NCBI GenBank assembly: GCA_021151605.1
Contig: JAGKWZ010000246.1
Location: 1 to 8,752 of the forward strand
Direction: 5' to 3'
Source: Verrucomicrobiaceae bacterium
GTDB lineage: Bacteria > Verrucomicrobiota > Verrucomicrobiia > Verrucomicrobiales > Verrucomicrobiaceae
DNA length: 8,752 nucleotides
Shown: one piece after another, positions 8,101 to 8,752 of the stretch
Layout of the letters: each line of letters begins with the position of its first letter
How positions within the stretch are numbered: position 1 is the first letter of the stretch
Program-made: the position numbers and the translations under genes
The notes under the pieces: generated by a model
The model's input: the letters and a program-made list of their open reading frames with translations, nothing else
Databases searched by the model: none
What the model was told of the DNA's origin: nothing

Positions 8101-8752
8101 GAGACCAGCCAGCAGCTCGACAAACTCCGCTTCAACATCCTCACCAGCCTGCTGCGCCTGCGCCAGATCTGCTGCCATCCACGGCTGCTCGGTTTGGAAG
8201 AAGCCAAGCCCAAGAAAGGCGGCAAAGCAGCATCAGCCGTCGAAAGCGCCAAGGTCAGCGCCCTCATGGAACTGCTGGAGCAGCTCATGGAGGAAGGACA
8301 GAAGGTGCTCGTCTTCTCCCAGTTCGTCGAGATGCTGGAGATCATCGAGGAAGAGATCGCCAAACGCGAATGGCGCAGCTTCAAGCTCACCGGCCAGACC
8401 GAAGATCGCGGCACGCTGGTCAAAGAATTCCAGGCACACGAAGGCCCCGCCACCTTCCTCATCAGTCTGAAAGCCGGCGGCTTCGGGCTCAATCTCACCG
8501 CCGCCAGTTACGTCGTGCTCTTTGACCCCTGGTGGAATCCCGCCGTCGAAGCCCAGGCCATCCACCGCACCCATCGCATTGGCCAAAAGCAGACCGTTTT
8601 TGCTTATCGACTGCTCATCAAAGACAGCATCGAAGAAAAGATCCGCCTCCTGCAAAAACAGAAAGGCAACCTCGCCAACGACATCCTCGGCGAGGAAAAC
8701 TTCGCGCAGGCACTCACCCTGAATGACTTCCACTTCCTGCTCGGTGGGGAGT
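5167..8752 (+). CDS. SWIM zinc finger SNF2/SWI2-family DNA-dependent ATPase (helicase-like), open at right edge
   Basis: The frame is open for 1195 codons with no internal stop. An in-frame TAA at 5161 rules out any earlier start, so the ATG at 5167 is the first possible one. A SWIM zinc-binding motif lies at C78-T-C80-D-Y-G-E-N-C86-K-H88, followed by an Arg-rich then Pro/Ala-rich linker (about 98-130). Residues about 130-565 match no domain I recognise. About 565-690 resembles the bacterial SNF2-associated region (segment with WFDLSVALHI). The ATPase core follows: LRPYQLSGFHFL (729-740), Walker A DDMGLGKT (754-761), PKSVQDNW (786-793), Walker B DEAQ (851-854), TGTPIEN (879-885). The second RecA lobe has KAGGFGLNL (1102-1110), DPWWNP (1120-1125) and motif VI QAIHRTHRIGQ (1130-1140). 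These enzymes use ATP to translocate on or remodel DNA-protein complexes in the cytoplasm; the specific role here is unknown. The last residues, LNDFHFLLGGE, resemble the normal C-terminus of relatives, and the final base T may begin the stop codon, so the gene may be nearly complete. Confidence 0.95.
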   Translation, partial: MPTAQEIFLTTEQHQMLESALLDHPAAVVERGAALMRERAVRSVAWALPSVEIEARIQGEHLYTTRLTFDGGSAQTDCTCDYGENCKHGVALVLELRKNARRRATPTEPSPTMAAALPAPDPTSMAGMVTEKLGRPLPIVARTFLTHLERWREGGHHTIDQSLLQQLCGRKNCWGYGKLEVYPAESPPKTVWEFLAYFAYVLRRCQLSMPEPLNEAVDLKLQKRLITEWERVKEVAQWRQSLAQWQESSTDDEPEAPELRLQLFPSAAVVQVRHPGESEFEKTTQKLLKEHSWKTAYQEPKAPLSAGSNLVLRAAADEHGNIRGVEIAAMSPALCKSLAQLISSGSNQFHAHVCGADGERLTFAEEPLQWSLTSSKEPHGDYSLRLLNHVGVSPPPPVAILTGSPLRYVTAETIYTLPYWPFGKERMTWPVSIPAPAIESREGISALGKLGVSVPERLAGKVKLVKASIDIRCKVQHPPGASSDYLYVSGRAMFHGAQEDSHWNGHAWQAAYTRQTNSKPESDEFVQIDKSAMPATGAWLRQMPMKPASSVGNHLWVEQRIVGKDWPDRFIAWLDRRPKGIIVELDKELMSLKNGHVAGQIRLDVEESKTGMDWFDLSVALHITDTTLNQEEIDLLLKSKGKWVKLKDKGWRKLEFTFTEEQQKELAELGLAMNDFDGSKQRLHALQLGSLTKGSALLPAERAEEVRRRVEEIQTRVTPDLPAVITATLRPYQLSGFHFLAYLTANRFGGVLADDMGLGKTLQTLAWIAWLRTEQQVTAPILVVCPKSVQDNWRAEAERFFPSLRVEVWSRATAGKVGLKGEVDLLVIHYPQLRIHEDLLRKVTWGAVILDEAQAIKNPTSQSTQAACALVAQHRLALTGTPIENRLLDLWSIFAFAMPGVLGNRASFGRNFDGKEDPLARRRLAARTRPFLLRRTKKEVANDLPDRIEEDLIIELEGTQAALYQAEIKRARGQLLKAETSQQLDKLRFNILTSLLRLRQICCHPRLLGLEEAKPKKGGKAASAVESAKVSALMELLEQLMEEGQKVLVFSQFVEMLEIIEEEIAKREWRSFKLTGQTEDRGTLVKEFQAHEGPATFLISLKAGGFGLNLTAASYVVLFDPWWNPAVEAQAIHRTHRIGQKQTVFAYRLLIKDSIEEKIRLLQKQKGNLANDILGEENFAQALTLNDFHFLLGGE

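Noticed and set aside
5167..8752. The SNF2 protein as part of a DISARM-like or other phage-defence island
   Set aside because: No methyltransferase, nuclease, phospholipase-D-like or other defence partner is in the window; the neighbours are exported DUF1501/DUF1553 proteins, and SWIM-SNF2 proteins are common outside defence loci.

Overview
The window looks like a high-GC chromosomal segment from a member of the Planctomycetes-Verrucomicrobia group, with Verrucomicrobia (a Prosthecobacter-like organism) my best guess. The reason is the presence of PSCyt1-DUF1549-DUF1553 proteins next to a Tat-exported DUF1501 protein, a pairing that is strongly expanded in these phyla. The taxonomic call is inference from family knowledge; no marker gene is present.

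Layout: (1) 1-539, minus strand, holds the 5' part of a secreted PSCyt1/DUF1549 protein that runs off the left edge. (2) 540-631 is a 92-bp divergent control region. (3) 632-3622, plus strand, is a complete 996-residue PSCyt1-DUF1549-DUF1553 protein with a signal peptide and two CxxCH motifs. (4) 3627-5108, plus strand, is a DUF1501 protein with a twin-arginine signal, four bases downstream and almost certainly co-transcribed. (5) 5109-5166 is a 58-bp gap without a recognisable terminator but with a possible promoter. (6) 5167-8752, plus strand, is a very large SWIM-zinc-finger SNF2-family ATPase (1195 codons visible), open at the right edge but probably ending within a codon or so of it.

How they work together: genes 3 and 4 form the classic exported pair, a cytochrome-like protein with its DUF1501 partner, found in many copies in these phyla and usually discussed in connection with polysaccharide or sulfated-glycan breakdown; no biochemical role is established. 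The divergent gene at 1-539 is a paralogue of gene 3, so two such units may share one control region. The SNF2 ATPase is a cytoplasmic DNA-acting protein with no evident functional tie to the exported pair. I saw no RNA genes, mobile elements, CRISPR arrays or long repeats, and I do not see a convincing new multi-gene system. The points most worth checking are the divergent paralogue arrangement, possible leaderless starts of two genes, the unassigned 440-residue stretch of the SNF2 protein, and the unassigned beta-rich centre of the 996-residue protein.
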